The notes: generated from the sequence alone by a model not told the origin. Counted from the first letter of the stretch, positions 27,887 to 40,027 are shown. The stretch is 64,000 nt of DNA from Caldilineales bacterium (GCA_019695115.1 JAIBAP010000018.1:21076-85075), one strand, 5' to 3'. A program made the numbers and translations.

Positions 27887-28000
27887 ATGCTGGTCGAAAA
27901 GACAATCAAGCAGATAATGTGCGGGCATTACAGCCAAGATCACATCCAAACCAGGAGTACTGCGAATGACAACCCTGACCACACCAAACAACAGTGCTGA
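27887..28000 (+). CDS. Very small hypothetical protein
   Basis: 37 residues beginning MLVEKTIKQIMCGHYSQDHI. GAGGAAACG lies just upstream of the ATG, behind a plausible promoter. It overlaps the start of the next frame by 35 nt. No family recognised; it may be a leader frame coupling translation of the downstream gene, or the remnant of a longer gene. Confidence 0.4.
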   Translation: MLVEKTIKQIMCGHYSQDHIQTRSTANDNPDHTKQQC

Positions 28001-28253
28001 GGTGCGCCAGGAATACAGGGGCATCGGATACGATGAAGCGCGGGCTATGCCATCGCATTTGGTTCGAGACCGATTGGCGCACGATTACGACATATTAGCG
28101 TCAATGTATGCGGAATTGGCAGATGAACTGGCGGACGAGGTTTGGGTACCAGTCGAAAATGCTGCCTTGCTGCAAACCGAAGGGTTGGGGCAAAGTGCGA
28201 GCTTGCCATCCGCACTACGGGGGGAGAACAACGAGATGCCAAGAGCAGAGTAG
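27966..28253 (+). CDS. Small hypothetical protein
   Basis: 95 residues. AGGAG lies about 10 nt before the ATG. Predicted helical, with GIGYDEARAMPSHLVRDRLAHD and ASMYAELADELADEVWV; acidic overall. No family recognised. It shares a candidate promoter with the 37-residue frame and ends 190 bp before the 3' end of a convergent gene. Confidence 0.5.
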   Translation: MTTLTTPNNSAEVRQEYRGIGYDEARAMPSHLVRDRLAHDYDILASMYAELADELADEVWVPVENAALLQTEGLGQSASLPSALRGENNEMPRAE

Positions 28254-28390
28254 CGAAATCGCTCGCGGCAACCACACCCTCGACGATCACAACCCTCTTC
28301 CGGCGCCTCACACTATCCGCGCCCATCCGCGTTCATCCGCGTACCCTAACCCCCGCCGCGACGCGCACAGCCCACAAACCGGCGGGGACA

Positions 28391-28433
28391 GGGGATGAGG
28401 GGATGTCACAAGCGAGACCATCCCCCCATCCCC
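28391..28433. terminator. Bidirectional hairpin between convergent genes
   Basis: GGGGATGAGGGGATG (28391-28405) pairs with CATCCCCCCATCCCC (28419-28433) with one mismatch and a 13-nt loop, followed by GTTTCTG. Placed between convergent 3' ends. Confidence 0.6.
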
Positions 28434-28443
28434 GTTTCTGCTG

Positions 28444-30633
<2,190 letters not shown>

Positions 30634-30779
30634 GCTTGACTCCAAGATCACCCGGCTGAGAGGCCGGATGGGAACGGTCGAAGGATCAGCCGGTCTCGCG
30701 ACCGGACGGCAGTGCTTTGCCCCCACTATCGCGCCGTCTGCACCCTCGCGCTATGATGCAGGTCAGGATCGAAACAGAA

Positions 30780-30808
30780 TTGACAGGCTTTTCGGCCCCG
30801 CCTATACT
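30780..30808 (+). promoter_or_regulatory. Near-consensus promoter giving a probable leaderless GH3 mRNA
   Basis: TTGACA (30780-30785), 17-nt spacer, TATACT (30803-30808), then 6 nt and ATG at 30815. The expected transcription start coincides with the ATG, and no Shine-Dalgarno is present. Confidence 0.75.
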
Positions 30809-30814
30809 CGCGCC

Positions 30815-33754
30815 ATGCGTCGCCGGTCCCGCATCATCACCCTGTTCCTCCTGGCCGCCCTTTGCTTGGGGCTGGCGGCCCCGGCTGTGCGGGCGCAGGA
30901 AACCACACCGACGCCGGTTGCCACGGCGCCGGTGGTGCGCTCGGCGGCCGAGACCGACGCCCTGGTGCAGGCCATCCTGGCCCGCCTGACGCCAGAACAG
31001 CGCGTGGGCCAGCTGTTCCTGGTCACCTTTGTCGGCGCCGACACCGGCCCCAACAGCGACATCGCCCGCCTGGTGCGCGACTGGCAGGTGGGCGGTGTCG
31101 TCCTGACCCCGTTCAACGCAAACTTCAGCAACGAGGGCGAGGCCGGCGCCGCCGTCACCAGGCTGACCAACGACCTGCAGACCTATGCCCTGGGCGACAC
31201 CGGCGCCCAAATCGTGCTGCCAGATGGGACGCTGAACCCGGCCCTGGGCGAAGGAGGCATCCCGGGGCTGCCGCTGCTGGTGGCAATCAACCAGGAAGGC
31301 AATGACCTGCCCTACAGCAGTCTGACCGGCGGCTTCACGCCCATCCCCAACAATCTGGCCATCGGCGCCACCTGGAAGCCCGAACACGCTCGCGGCATCG
31401 GGCAGGTGGTGGGGCGCGAGTTGGCGGCGGTGGGGATCAATCTGCTCTTGGGGCCATCGCTGGACGTGCTCGATAACCCGCGCCCCGAGCTCAAAGGCTA
31501 TCCCGGCTCGCGCACCTTCGGCGGCGACGCCTATTGGGTGGCGCAGATGGGCAAAGCCTTCATCAGCGGCGTCCACGAAGGATCGAACGGCCAGGTGGCC
31601 ACGGTGGCCAAACACTTCCCCGGCCAGGGGGCCAGCGACCGGCGGCCGGATGTGGAGGTGGCCACGGTGCAGAAGCCGCTGGTATCGTTGCAGCAGACGG
31701 AATTGGTGCCCTTTGCGGCTGTGACCGAGGCCGCCGACGTGATCACAGGCACGACCGATGCCCTGATGACCTCGCATGTGCGCTACAAAGGCTTTCAGGA
31801 GAACCCCCGCCAGCTGACCCCGCCCATCTCGCTGGCGCCCGAATTGCAGACGATCATGGGCGGCTTCAGCAGCTGGCGCGAGCGCGGCGGGCTGCTGGTC
31901 TCGGACAGCCTGGGGGTGCGGGCGCTCAAACGCTACTACCAGGCCTACGAACCCGACCGCTTCCCCAGTCGCCGCGTGGCTCAGGAGGCCTTCGTCGCCG
32001 GCAATGACCTCCTCTTCCTGGCCCAGTTCGACCGTGATGGCGTCTGGGAGCAGCAGTTGGCCAACATGGAGGATGCCATCGGCTACTTCCGCCAGAAATA
32101 CGCCGAAGACCCCGCTTTTCGGGCCAGGGTGGATGCCTCGGTGGCCCGCATCCTGCGGCTCAAGCTCAAGCTCTACCCCGGCCTGGCCTGGGCCGAAACG
32201 CAGCGGCCGCCGGCGGGCTTGTCGTCGGCGTTGAACCAGGGCAACGACCTGGTGACGGCGGTTGCGCGCGACGCCATCACGCTCATCTATCCCGGCGCCA
32301 CCGAGCTGGCCGACCGCCTGCCCAGCGCCCCGCTGGCTGTGGACCGCATCCTCATCTTCACCGACGACCGGCCGGTGGCCGACTGCGCCGCCTGCCCCTC
32401 CCGGCCCTCGATCCCAACCGACGCCCTGGAACAGATCGTCCTGCGGCTGTATGGCCCCGAAGCCAGCGACCAGGTGCGCCCCGACCTGATCGACAGCGCC
32501 GGTTTCGGCGAGCTGGACACACTTCTGCGGCAGGGGGCCGACCCTGAAAGCGTCCCGCCCGAACAACGCCTCGGCCAGGAGCGTTTCACCGAGTTGAACG
32601 GGCTGATCAACGGCGCCACCTGGATCATCTTCGCCATGCAGGACGTGGATCAGGAGACGCTGCCCAGTTCGGGGGCGCTGCGGCGGTTTTTGGACCAGCG
32701 GGCCGACATCCTGCGCGACAAGAAGTTCATCGTCTTCGCCTTCGACGCCCCCTACTTCCTCTCCGACACCGAGATCGGCAAGCTGACGGCCTACTACGGG
32801 CTGTACAGCAAGGTCGGCCCCTTCCTGGAGACGGCCGTGCGCGCCCTTTTCCGCGAGCTGTCACCGGCGGGCAAGCTGCCCGTGAGCGTGACCGGCGTCA
32901 ACTACGACCTCAGCCGGCAGCTGGAGCCGGACCCCGCCCGCCGTTTTCCGCTGGCGCTGCTCGATCCGTCGGTCGATAGCACCGGCGCCGTCGAGATCGA
33001 CACCAGCACCGGCAGCCTTGATCTCGCCGTCGGCGACAGCATCATCCTGCGGGCCGGGCCGGTGCGCGACCGCAACGGCAATATCGTCCCCGACGGCACC
33101 CAGGTCGAGTTCCGCTTTCAGGATCAACAGGCCGGCATCGAATTGCCTCGGCGCCAGGCATCGACGGTGGGCGGGCTGGCGACGGCTCCCCTCGTCATCG
33201 AACGGCCGGGCAGCCTGGTGCTTTCGGTCACAGCCGGCGACGGCGCCCCCTCGGATGTGCTGCTGCTGACGGTGGGCGGCGAGACCGGCGCCCTGGTGGC
33301 CACGGCGACGCCGACCATCACCCCCACCTTCACCCCCACGCCCGCCGCCACCGCCACCCCCACCCTCACCGCCACCCCCCTCCCCACCGCCACCCCCACC
33401 CCCGTCGGGGCATCGACGCCGCCCGCCCCAGCCAGGCCGCCGGGTTTGTTCGGCGCCGGGCTGCGCGTCGATGCCTGGGCCTTTCTCCTGGCCCTCGTCG
33501 CCACCATCCTCGCCGCCGCCGCCCACTATCTGTTTGGCAGCGGCGACCGCCAGCCACGACCGGCGTTGTTGCGCGACGCCCTGTTGTCGGTGATCGGCGC
33601 CCAGTTGCTCTATGTGCTCTATGCCACCGCTTGGCTGCCGGGCGCGGAGGCCCTGCATGGCTGGCTGGGGGCAACGGCGGCGCTGGTGGTTGCCTTCATC
33701 GGCGGGCTGCTGCCCTTCCTGGCCGACCGTCTCCGCAGCGAAGCCGTGGCCTGA
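30815..33754 (+). CDS. Exported GH3 family glycosidase with C-terminal membrane domain
   Basis: 979 residues. Signal peptide (~1-27, ending AVRAQE); GH3 barrel with LTPEQRVGQLFLV, AINQEGNDLPY, KHFPGQGASDRRPD (compare NagZ KHFPGHG) and LLVSDSLGV holding the candidate nucleophile Asp; a GH3 second domain; an Ig-like region (~715-825); a Thr-Pro linker (~830-870); then three to four membrane helices. Probably a membrane-held extracytoplasmic beta-N-acetylhexosaminidase or beta-glucosidase. Start chosen from the promoter and signal peptide. A kinase gene follows after 3 nt. Confidence 0.88.
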   Translation: MRRRSRIITLFLLAALCLGLAAPAVRAQETTPTPVATAPVVRSAAETDALVQAILARLTPEQRVGQLFLVTFVGADTGPNSDIARLVRDWQVGGVVLTPFNANFSNEGEAGAAVTRLTNDLQTYALGDTGAQIVLPDGTLNPALGEGGIPGLPLLVAINQEGNDLPYSSLTGGFTPIPNNLAIGATWKPEHARGIGQVVGRELAAVGINLLLGPSLDVLDNPRPELKGYPGSRTFGGDAYWVAQMGKAFISGVHEGSNGQVATVAKHFPGQGASDRRPDVEVATVQKPLVSLQQTELVPFAAVTEAADVITGTTDALMTSHVRYKGFQENPRQLTPPISLAPELQTIMGGFSSWRERGGLLVSDSLGVRALKRYYQAYEPDRFPSRRVAQEAFVAGNDLLFLAQFDRDGVWEQQLANMEDAIGYFRQKYAEDPAFRARVDASVARILRLKLKLYPGLAWAETQRPPAGLSSALNQGNDLVTAVARDAITLIYPGATELADRLPSAPLAVDRILIFTDDRPVADCAACPSRPSIPTDALEQIVLRLYGPEASDQVRPDLIDSAGFGELDTLLRQGADPESVPPEQRLGQERFTELNGLINGATWIIFAMQDVDQETLPSSGALRRFLDQRADILRDKKFIVFAFDAPYFLSDTEIGKLTAYYGLYSKVGPFLETAVRALFRELSPAGKLPVSVTGVNYDLSRQLEPDPARRFPLALLDPSVDSTGAVEIDTSTGSLDLAVGDSIILRAGPVRDRNGNIVPDGTQVEFRFQDQQAGIELPRRQASTVGGLATAPLVIERPGSLVLSVTAGDGAPSDVLLLTVGGETGALVATATPTITPTFTPTPAATATPTLTATPLPTATPTPVGASTPPAPARPPGLFGAGLRVDAWAFLLALVATILAAAAHYLFGSGDRQPRPALLRDALLSVIGAQLLYVLYATAWLPGAEALHGWLGATAALVVAFIGGLLPFLADRLRSEAVA

Positions 33755-33757
33755 ACC

Positions 33758-34777
33758 ATGTCGCCTGCCTCCGCCCCCCACCTGGTCACCCGGCCCGGCC
33801 TCTCCTCCGGCCTCCTTCTGCGCGACCGCTATGAGATCATCGAACTGATCGGCCAGGGTGGGATGGGCGCCGTCTACAAGGCGACCGACATGCGGCTGAC
33901 TGGGCGGCTGTGCGCTGTCAAGGAGATTCTGCCGGGCCTGGCCGGAGACGAGGACGGCCTCAGCTCGTACCAGGAGCAGTTCTATCAAGAGGCGAGCACG
34001 CTCGCCCAACTCGACCACCCCAGCCTGCCCAAAGTCAGCGACTATTTCTCGCAGGATGGCCGCGAGTATCTGCTGATGGATTATGTGCCCGGCCGTGACC
34101 TCAAGGAGATCATGGACGAGGCGCGCGAGCGGGGCGAGTTCCTGCCCGAGGAACAGGTGTTGGGCTGGGCCAGGCAACTGTGCGACGCCCTGGCCTATCT
34201 TCACAGCCGCACACCGGCCGTCGTCCATCGCGACATCAAGCCGGCCAACATCAAACTGACCCCCAGTGGCCACATCAAGCTGGTGGATTTTGGCCTGGTC
34301 AAGCTCCTGGTCAGCGACGAGAACCGGACGGTGACGGTGGTGCAGGGCCGCGGCACCGTGGCCTATACGCCACTGGAACAGTACGGCGGCGACACCGGGC
34401 ACACCGACGCCCGCTCCGACATCTACGCCCTCGGCGCCACCCTCTACCATTTGTTGACGCTGCGCGCCCCCGCCGACGCCCGCCAGCGCTTCCTCCACCC
34501 TGGCAGCCTGCCCCTGCCCCGCACCATCAACCCCGCCCTGGCTGCCAACACCGAACGGGCGATCATGGCCGCCATGGCCATGCACCCCGATGACCGCCCG
34601 GCTGTGATCGAAGATTTCAGCGACCTGCTCTTCAGCACGCACGAAACCGTCACCACCGGCAAGATCTACGCCGTTCCCGACCCCACCTGGCGCGACGCCC
34701 TGGCTGCCAACAAACTGCTGTTCACTTTAGCCACCCTCCTCCTCCTCGCCGCCCTCGTCATCAGCCTGAGCACTTGA
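33758..34777 (+). CDS. PknB-like serine/threonine protein kinase, C-terminal membrane anchor
   Basis: 339 residues. Gly-rich loop [12 protein letters not shown], Lys55 in CAVKEI, catalytic loop HRDIKPAN (Asp158, Asn163), DFG at 176-178 and [11 protein letters not shown] in the activation segment: a complete Hanks-type kinase. One hydrophobic helix (~318-336) ends the protein; there is no extracellular sensor domain. It begins 3 nt after the GH3 stop, so is probably co-transcribed, and is followed by an FHA regulator gene. Confidence 0.94.
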   Translation: MSPASAPHLVTRPGLSSGLLLRDRYEIIELIGQGGMGAVYKATDMRLTGRLCAVKEILPGLAGDEDGLSSYQEQFYQEASTLAQLDHPSLPKVSDYFSQDGREYLLMDYVPGRDLKEIMDEARERGEFLPEEQVLGWARQLCDALAYLHSRTPAVVHRDIKPANIKLTPSGHIKLVDFGLVKLLVSDENRTVTVVQGRGTVAYTPLEQYGGDTGHTDARSDIYALGATLYHLLTLRAPADARQRFLHPGSLPLPRTINPALAANTERAIMAAMAMHPDDRPAVIEDFSDLLFSTHETVTTGKIYAVPDPTWRDALAANKLLFTLATLLLLAALVISLST

Positions 34778-34793
34778 ACTCAACCCCAGCCTC

Positions 34794-35297
34794 GTTTTTT
34801 GGACACGGATGATTTCTTTTTTAGGACACGGATGAACACGGATTGACACGGATTCTTTTTGGTTGCCAGTACAGTTTGGACACGATGGCTTCTTTTTTTG
34901 GACACGGATGAACACGGATTGACACGGATTTTTCTGATCGATATCGAGTGCACACCCACCGGCCCTCCACGCCTCACGTTTCACGCCTCACGGAACACGG
35001 AACACGGAACACGGAACCCGCACCACGCCTCACGCCTCACGTTTCACGCCTCACGGAACACGAAACACGAAACACGGAACCCGCACCACGCCTCACGTTT
35101 CACGGAACACGGAATACGAAACACGAAACACGGAACACGGAACCCGCACCACGCCTCACATTTCACGCCTCACGGAACACGGAACACGGAACCCGCACCA
35201 CGCCTCACGTTTCACGCCTCACGGAACACGGAACACGAAACACGGAACCCGCACCACGCCTCACGCCTCACGAAACACGAAACACGAAACACGCACC
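34794..35297. repeat. Gap filled with two word-repeat families
   Basis: GGACACGGATGAACACGGATT words at 34794-34935, then CACGCCTCACGTTTCACG and GGAACACGGAACACG words at 34965-35297, C/A-rich toward the following plus-strand gene. Open frames through here encode only repeat translations; no gene is seen. Confidence 0.8.
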
Positions 35298-35305
35298 ACT
35301 GACCT

Positions 35306-35965
35306 ATGCAACAAGAAGTCGCCATGCTCATCCTCCAGCGCGCGGAAGGCGGCGCCGCCCGCTGGCCGCTCGACCGCAACCGCTTGCTCATCGGCCGCGA
35401 CCCCGATTGCGATGTCATCCTGCCAGAGCGAGTGGTATCGCGGCATCACGCCAGCATCGAACGCCGCCACGATGGCTACTACCTGGCCGACAACGGCAGC
35501 AAGAATGGCACCTTTGTCAACGGCGAGCCGGTGGGCGAGGGCGTCTTACTGCGCGATGGCGACGACATCCAGATCGCCCTCCGCTTCCGTCTGACCTTTG
35601 TCGATGCCGGGGCCACCGCCCCCCTCACCGCCGACCTGGGGCGCTCGCAGCCGGCCGTGGGCCTGCGGCTGGATGACACCCGCCGGGCGGTGGAAATCCA
35701 CGGCCGGCTGCTGGACCCGCCCCTTTCGGCCGCCCAATACCGGCTGCTGGCCACCCTGGTGACCGCGCAGGGTGCGGTCATCAACCGCGACGAGGTGGTG
35801 CGGGCGGTCTGGCCCGATTCCGAAAGCTCCGGCGTGACCGAACAGGCCATCGACGCCCTGGTTCGCCGCCTGCGCGAGCGCCTGGCCGAACTGGAGCCGG
35901 AGCACCAGTACATCGTCACTGTGCGCGGGCATGGCTTCCGCTTTGAGAATCCGGTGGAGGGGTAG
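35306..35965 (+). CDS. FHA domain - winged-helix (OmpR-type) regulator
   Basis: 219 residues. N-terminal FHA domain (~10-100): LLIGRDPDCDVIL, VVSRHHA, NGSKNGTFVNG, which binds phosphothreonine. C-terminal OmpR/PhoB winged helix (~115-215): LSAAQYRLLATLVTAQGAVINRDE, EQAIDALVRRLRERL, VTVRGHGFRF. It probably reads out phosphorylation by the kinase encoded just upstream. No receiver domain. No clear Shine-Dalgarno; a second ATG at 35324 is possible. Confidence 0.92.
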   Translation: MQQEVAMLILQRAEGGAARWPLDRNRLLIGRDPDCDVILPERVVSRHHASIERRHDGYYLADNGSKNGTFVNGEPVGEGVLLRDGDDIQIALRFRLTFVDAGATAPLTADLGRSQPAVGLRLDDTRRAVEIHGRLLDPPLSAAQYRLLATLVTAQGAVINRDEVVRAVWPDSESSGVTEQAIDALVRRLRERLAELEPEHQYIVTVRGHGFRFENPVEG

Positions 35966-36117
35966 AGGGGTAGACAAGTAGACAAGGCAACAGTCAACAG
36001 TCAACAATCAACAGTCAACAACCAACGAGCCACCTGCCACCTGCGACCTGCCACCTGCCACCTGCCACCTGCCACCTGCCACCTGCCCCCTGCCCCCTGC
36101 CCCCCGCCCCCTGCCAC
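35966..36117 (+). repeat. Word repeats AGTAGACAAG, AACAGTCAACA and CCACCTGCC before hemW
   Basis: GGGGTAGACAAGTAGACAAGG follows the stop, then CAACAGTCAACAATC words, then CCACCTGCCACCTGCG words running into the hemW start. Confidence 0.8.
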
Positions 36118-37287
36118 TTGCCCCCCCTCTCCCTCTACCTCCACATCCCTTTCTGCCAGCGCAAGTGCCCGTATTGCGATTTCAATACCTATGCCGGGCG
36201 CGAGGGGCGATACGAGGCCTATGCGCGGGCGCTGGCGGCGGATTTGCGGCGCGCGGGGCTGGCGATGGGCCGGCCGGAGGTTCCCACCGTCTTTTTGGGC
36301 GGCGGCACGCCCACGGTGCTGGAGTCAGAGCAGTTGCAGACGATCTTCGCCGGGCTGCGCGACGGCTTCCGCCCCCTGCCCCTGGCCGAGATCACCAGCG
36401 AGGCCAACCCCGGAGCGGTCGATCAGAGCCGCTTCGAGAGGCTGCGGCGGCTTGGCGTCAACCGGCTGAGCATGGGGGTGCAGTCGTTTGCGGGGGATGA
36501 GTTGCGCTTCCTGGGGCGCATCCACAGCGCCGGGGAGGCAGAAGAGGCGTTCGGGCTGGCCAGGCGGGCCGGGTTCGACAATATCAACCTGGATTTCATG
36601 TTCGGGCTGCCCGGCCAGCGCCCCGAAACCTGGCGGCGCACGCTCGATCAGGCCCTCGACCTCGGCCCCGAGCACCTTTCGCTCTACAGCCTGATCGTCG
36701 AGCCGGAGACGCCGCTGGCCGATTGGGTGGCGAGCGGCCGAGTGCCCGACCCCGACCCCGACCTGGCTGCCGACCTCTATGAGCTGGCCTGCGAACGGCT
36801 CCAAGCGGCCGGCTACGAGCACTACGAAATCTCGAACTGGGCGCGGGGGCCGCTGCTGGCAGATGGCTTGCCGGCCTACGCCTGCCGCCACAATCTGGTC
36901 TATTGGCGCAACCAGCCGTATCTGGGCTTTGGGCCGGGCGCGCATAGCTGGTGGGGCGGCAAACGCTGGTCGGTGGGGCGCAGTGTCGAGCACTACATCC
37001 GGGCGGCGGCCGTCCACACCCCGCCGCATGATTACGAAGAAGACATCTCCCCCGCCCTGGCCATGGGCGAGACGATGATGGTGGGACTGCGGTTACTGGG
37101 CGTGGGCGTGGAACGGGAGCCGTTCCGGCAGCGTTTTGGCCGCGAGGTGGCCGAGGTTTGGCCGGCGGAGTTGGCGGAGTTGGCAGCACGGGGGCTGATC
37201 GAGATCAGCGATGAGCGGGTGCGACTGACGCAGCGGGGGTGGCTGTTGGGGAATCAGGTGTTTGGGGCGTTTCTGCCGGAGGTTTGA
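36118..37287 (+). CDS. hemW: HemW-like radical SAM protein (oxygen-independent coproporphyrinogen oxidase family)
   Basis: 389 residues. YLHIPFCQRKCPYCDFNTY carries the radical SAM CX3CX2C cluster (Cys13, 17, 20); then FLGGGTPTVL, EANPGAV, NRLSMGVQSF and INLDFMFGLPGQ, and a C-terminal HemW domain ending VFGAFLPEV. HemW is a haem chaperone; the family is often misannotated as HemN, and the second-substrate Cys of HemN is not evident. The start TTG at 36118 lies inside a word repeat with no Shine-Dalgarno, so the N-terminus is uncertain by a few codons. Confidence 0.88.
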   Translation: MPPLSLYLHIPFCQRKCPYCDFNTYAGREGRYEAYARALAADLRRAGLAMGRPEVPTVFLGGGTPTVLESEQLQTIFAGLRDGFRPLPLAEITSEANPGAVDQSRFERLRRLGVNRLSMGVQSFAGDELRFLGRIHSAGEAEEAFGLARRAGFDNINLDFMFGLPGQRPETWRRTLDQALDLGPEHLSLYSLIVEPETPLADWVASGRVPDPDPDLAADLYELACERLQAAGYEHYEISNWARGPLLADGLPAYACRHNLVYWRNQPYLGFGPGAHSWWGGKRWSVGRSVEHYIRAAAVHTPPHDYEEDISPALAMGETMMVGLRLLGVGVEREPFRQRFGREVAEVWPAELAELAARGLIEISDERVRLTQRGWLLGNQVFGAFLPEV

Positions 37288-37294
37288 AGGCTGT

Positions 37295-37324
37295 TTGACG
37301 GTAACTACCATTCTATGGTATCTT
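37295..37324 (+). promoter_or_regulatory. Candidate promoter of the two-headed methyltransferase
   Basis: TTGACG (37295-37300), 18-nt spacer, TATCTT (37319-37324), 7 nt to ATG at 37332; another candidate leaderless start. Confidence 0.55.
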
Positions 37325-37331
37325 CTTCGCC

Positions 37332-40025
37332 ATGAGCCAACGATTCAAGACCGTTTACTTCTCCGATTACCCGGCGGAATCGGCGCGCCGGAAGAATCTG
37401 ACGCTGGCTTTCGGCGAAAAGGATGGTGATGTCTACGAGTTGGTGCAGGGGATGTCGAGCCACGAATTGCGAGAATTGATCGCTCATCCTAGCTTTACCT
37501 CGCTTCAACAGGCGGCTGCGGATGAGGAGCTTCCCATCAACACCTACTGCCTGCGCCTTTTGCGCCAAAAGCATCGCGCCCTACGCGAGACGTCGATCCA
37601 GCACCCTCTCCCCGGTCTTGCAGAGGCAGATTTCGTTTTCGAACCGATCCAGACGACGTTCAAGGGTAGCCAAACCGAACCGCTCCATCGTTGGTACCCT
37701 TTCCTGGAAGGTTATTCCCCCCGTTTCGTCGAGGAAATCCTTCGCCAACTTGCCCCTGATGCCATCCGCATCCTTGATCCTTTTGCAGGCGCGGGCACGA
37801 CGCCGCTAACAGTTGCAAACCTGGGTCGTGAAGGATTCTATTGTGAGATCAATCCTTTGCTACAGTACCTGACCGGTGTCAAGCTGACTGCCTTGACCTT
37901 GACAGAAGCGGAACGAATCCGGATGGCCGGTCGGCTGCGCCAACAGGCTACTGAATTCGAGACTCATTTGGCGGCAGTCGACCGCGACGCGGCTTTGGAG
38001 CGCGCCTATAAGAAAACCTTCCGTGATAGCGTTTTCTTCGAAGATACGACCTATGATCAAATTTTGCGGGCGCGTACGCTCATCGATCGGCTTGCCTGCA
38101 CCGAACCACAGATAGCGGGATTCCTGACAGTCGCAATACTTGCCAGTCTGCTTCCCGCCTCTCATCTCATTCGACGCGGGGATATAAGATACAAAACCAA
38201 AGAGGAAAGCAGAAAACATCATGCAGAGTTTACCTCGACAGTGAGGAGGCAGTTAGCTCTGTTAGCAGACGATTTGGAACATCTGAAGCCTGTTCCATAC
38301 CGCCCGACGCTGATATGCGAAAATGCGCGCAATCTGGAGCATTTGCCAGGTCTCGAACTCGATGCCGTGATCACGAGTCCACCCTATCTCAACGGCACAA
38401 ACTACTTCCGCAACACGAAAATCGAATTGTGGTTCCTCCGCTGCCTACAGTCAGCTGATGACCTGGCCGGTTTTCGAAACAAGGCCATCACCGCCGGCAT
38501 CAACGATGTCACGGTGGGGAAAAGCAATGACATCGACGATGTGGCCGTGAGCGAACTTGTGGCGCGGCTGCAAGCCACGGCCTACGATTCGCGCATCCCG
38601 CGCATGGTTGCCAGCTATTTCGCCGACATGAAAGCCGTGTTTGCAGGGGTCAAGAAACACCTGAAAGCGGGCGCGATAGTAGCCGTGGATATCGGCGACT
38701 CGCAATATAGCGATATCCATGTACCGACCGATAGGCTACTGGCCGGCCTCTTGCAGGCACAGGGCTTTTTACTTGAGCGTGAGATCACCCTACGCAAACG
38801 AATTTCACGCAGCGGTCTGCCTCTGCGACAGGTTCTTCTTGTCTTTCGCTTCACTGAACCCGTGTCAATTGCCGTTCGCGAGAGGCAGCTCCGTCTCTTT
38901 CCCAGTTGGACTGAGGCTTGGGACAGGTTCAAGGAACGGCTTCCCCACCAGCAAGGTGATTTTGCCAAACGCAATTGGGGTCATCCACTGCATTCTTTGT
39001 GCTCCTACCAAGGTAAGATGAAACCTTCGCTGGCGGCCCACCTGGTGAAAACCTTCGCTCCAGCAGAGGGGACCATCCTCGACCCATTTGCCGGCGTTGG
39101 CACCATCCCCTTCGAGGCGGCCTTGCAAGGAGTCAGGTCGTGGGCGTTCGATATCAGCCCGACTGCCCTGCACATCACAGCTGCCAAACTCGGTCGATCG
39201 GATAGCGTGGCCTGCGAACAACTGTTGAAATCACTGGCAGGATTCCTGAGCAGCGAAGAAGTCACCGCTAAAGAAATAATGGCGGCGCAGGCAATTCACT
39301 TCAATGGTCCCCTGCCTTCTTACTTCGAGCAAGAGACATTTCGTGAGATTTTGCTGGCCCGACGCTATTTCCTGCAGCATCCACCTACGACGCCTTCCGC
39401 ATCTCTGGTTCTGGCCGCCCTACTTCATATTCTGCACGGCAATCGGCCCTATGCCCTTAGCCGACGCTCGCATCCTATCACGCCTTTTGCGCCAACGGGC
39501 GATTTCGAGTATCGCCCGCTGATGTCGCGATTGCAGGATAAGGTCGCCAGGAGTCTGGCAGTGACGTATCCACAGGAGTTCACACCCGGCCAGGCTATCT
39601 TTCAGGATGCCACAACGTGGTGGCCACAGCCGGTGGATCGACTGGATGCCATCATCACCTCGCCGCCATTTTTCGATAGCACGCGTTTTTACCTTGCCAA
39701 TTGGATGCGCCTCTGGTTCTGCGGTTGGGAGGCAGCCGATTTTCGTATTCGGCCACTTGCCTTTGTGGACGAGCGGCAGAAGACCAGCTTTGAGATCTAC
39801 ACACCGATCTTCCGACAGGCGCGAGAGCGGCTGAAAGATGATGGCGTGATGGTGCTTCACCTGGGGAAGAGTCACAAATGCGACATGGCCCAGGCGCTTG
39901 CACGTGTCGCCAGGCGATGGTTTGGTGTGGCCGATACTTTCTCAGAGAATGTCGAGCATTGCGAGTCGCACGGCATTCGTGACAAGGGCACAGTCGGGGA
40001 ACACCAGTACCTGGTGCTCTACTGA
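37332..40025 (+). CDS. Two-headed DNA methyltransferase (two complete catalytic domains)
   Basis: 897 residues with two methylase domains in one chain. Domain 1: AdoMet motif DPFAGAGTT at ~149, catalytic TSPPYLN at ~348. Domain 2: DPFAGVGT at ~584, catalytic TSPPFFD at ~776. In both, motif I precedes motif IV. Two catalytic centres suit an asymmetric recognition site, with one domain per strand, as in many type IIS systems; N4-cytosine or N6-adenine methylation is possible. Base composition and codon use look less GC-rich than neighbours, consistent with transfer. It converges on an HNH endonuclease gene with 2 bp between stops. Confidence 0.85.
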   Translation: MSQRFKTVYFSDYPAESARRKNLTLAFGEKDGDVYELVQGMSSHELRELIAHPSFTSLQQAAADEELPINTYCLRLLRQKHRALRETSIQHPLPGLAEADFVFEPIQTTFKGSQTEPLHRWYPFLEGYSPRFVEEILRQLAPDAIRILDPFAGAGTTPLTVANLGREGFYCEINPLLQYLTGVKLTALTLTEAERIRMAGRLRQQATEFETHLAAVDRDAALERAYKKTFRDSVFFEDTTYDQILRARTLIDRLACTEPQIAGFLTVAILASLLPASHLIRRGDIRYKTKEESRKHHAEFTSTVRRQLALLADDLEHLKPVPYRPTLICENARNLEHLPGLELDAVITSPPYLNGTNYFRNTKIELWFLRCLQSADDLAGFRNKAITAGINDVTVGKSNDIDDVAVSELVARLQATAYDSRIPRMVASYFADMKAVFAGVKKHLKAGAIVAVDIGDSQYSDIHVPTDRLLAGLLQAQGFLLEREITLRKRISRSGLPLRQVLLVFRFTEPVSIAVRERQLRLFPSWTEAWDRFKERLPHQQGDFAKRNWGHPLHSLCSYQGKMKPSLAAHLVKTFAPAEGTILDPFAGVGTIPFEAALQGVRSWAFDISPTALHITAAKLGRSDSVACEQLLKSLAGFLSSEEVTAKEIMAAQAIHFNGPLPSYFEQETFREILLARRYFLQHPPTTPSASLVLAALLHILHGNRPYALSRRSHPITPFAPTGDFEYRPLMSRLQDKVARSLAVTYPQEFTPGQAIFQDATTWWPQPVDRLDAIITSPPFFDSTRFYLANWMRLWFCGWEAADFRIRPLAFVDERQKTSFEIYTPIFRQARERLKDDGVMVLHLGKSHKCDMAQALARVARRWFGVADTFSENVEHCESHGIRDKGTVGEHQYLVLY

Positions 40026-40027
40026 CC

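Noticed and set aside
30686..32566. Minus-strand 626-codon frame, and 32861-34642 (593 codons)
   Set aside because: Antisense to the GH3 and kinase genes, which have clear motifs and signals.
34859..35302. Open frames rich in HASRNTEHGTRN
   Set aside because: Translation of CACGGAACACGG word repeats only; no ribosome binding site or conserved domain.
36118..37287. True coproporphyrinogen III oxidase HemN
   Set aside because: The N-terminus and ending match HemW; the extra Cys and N-terminal features of HemN are not visible.
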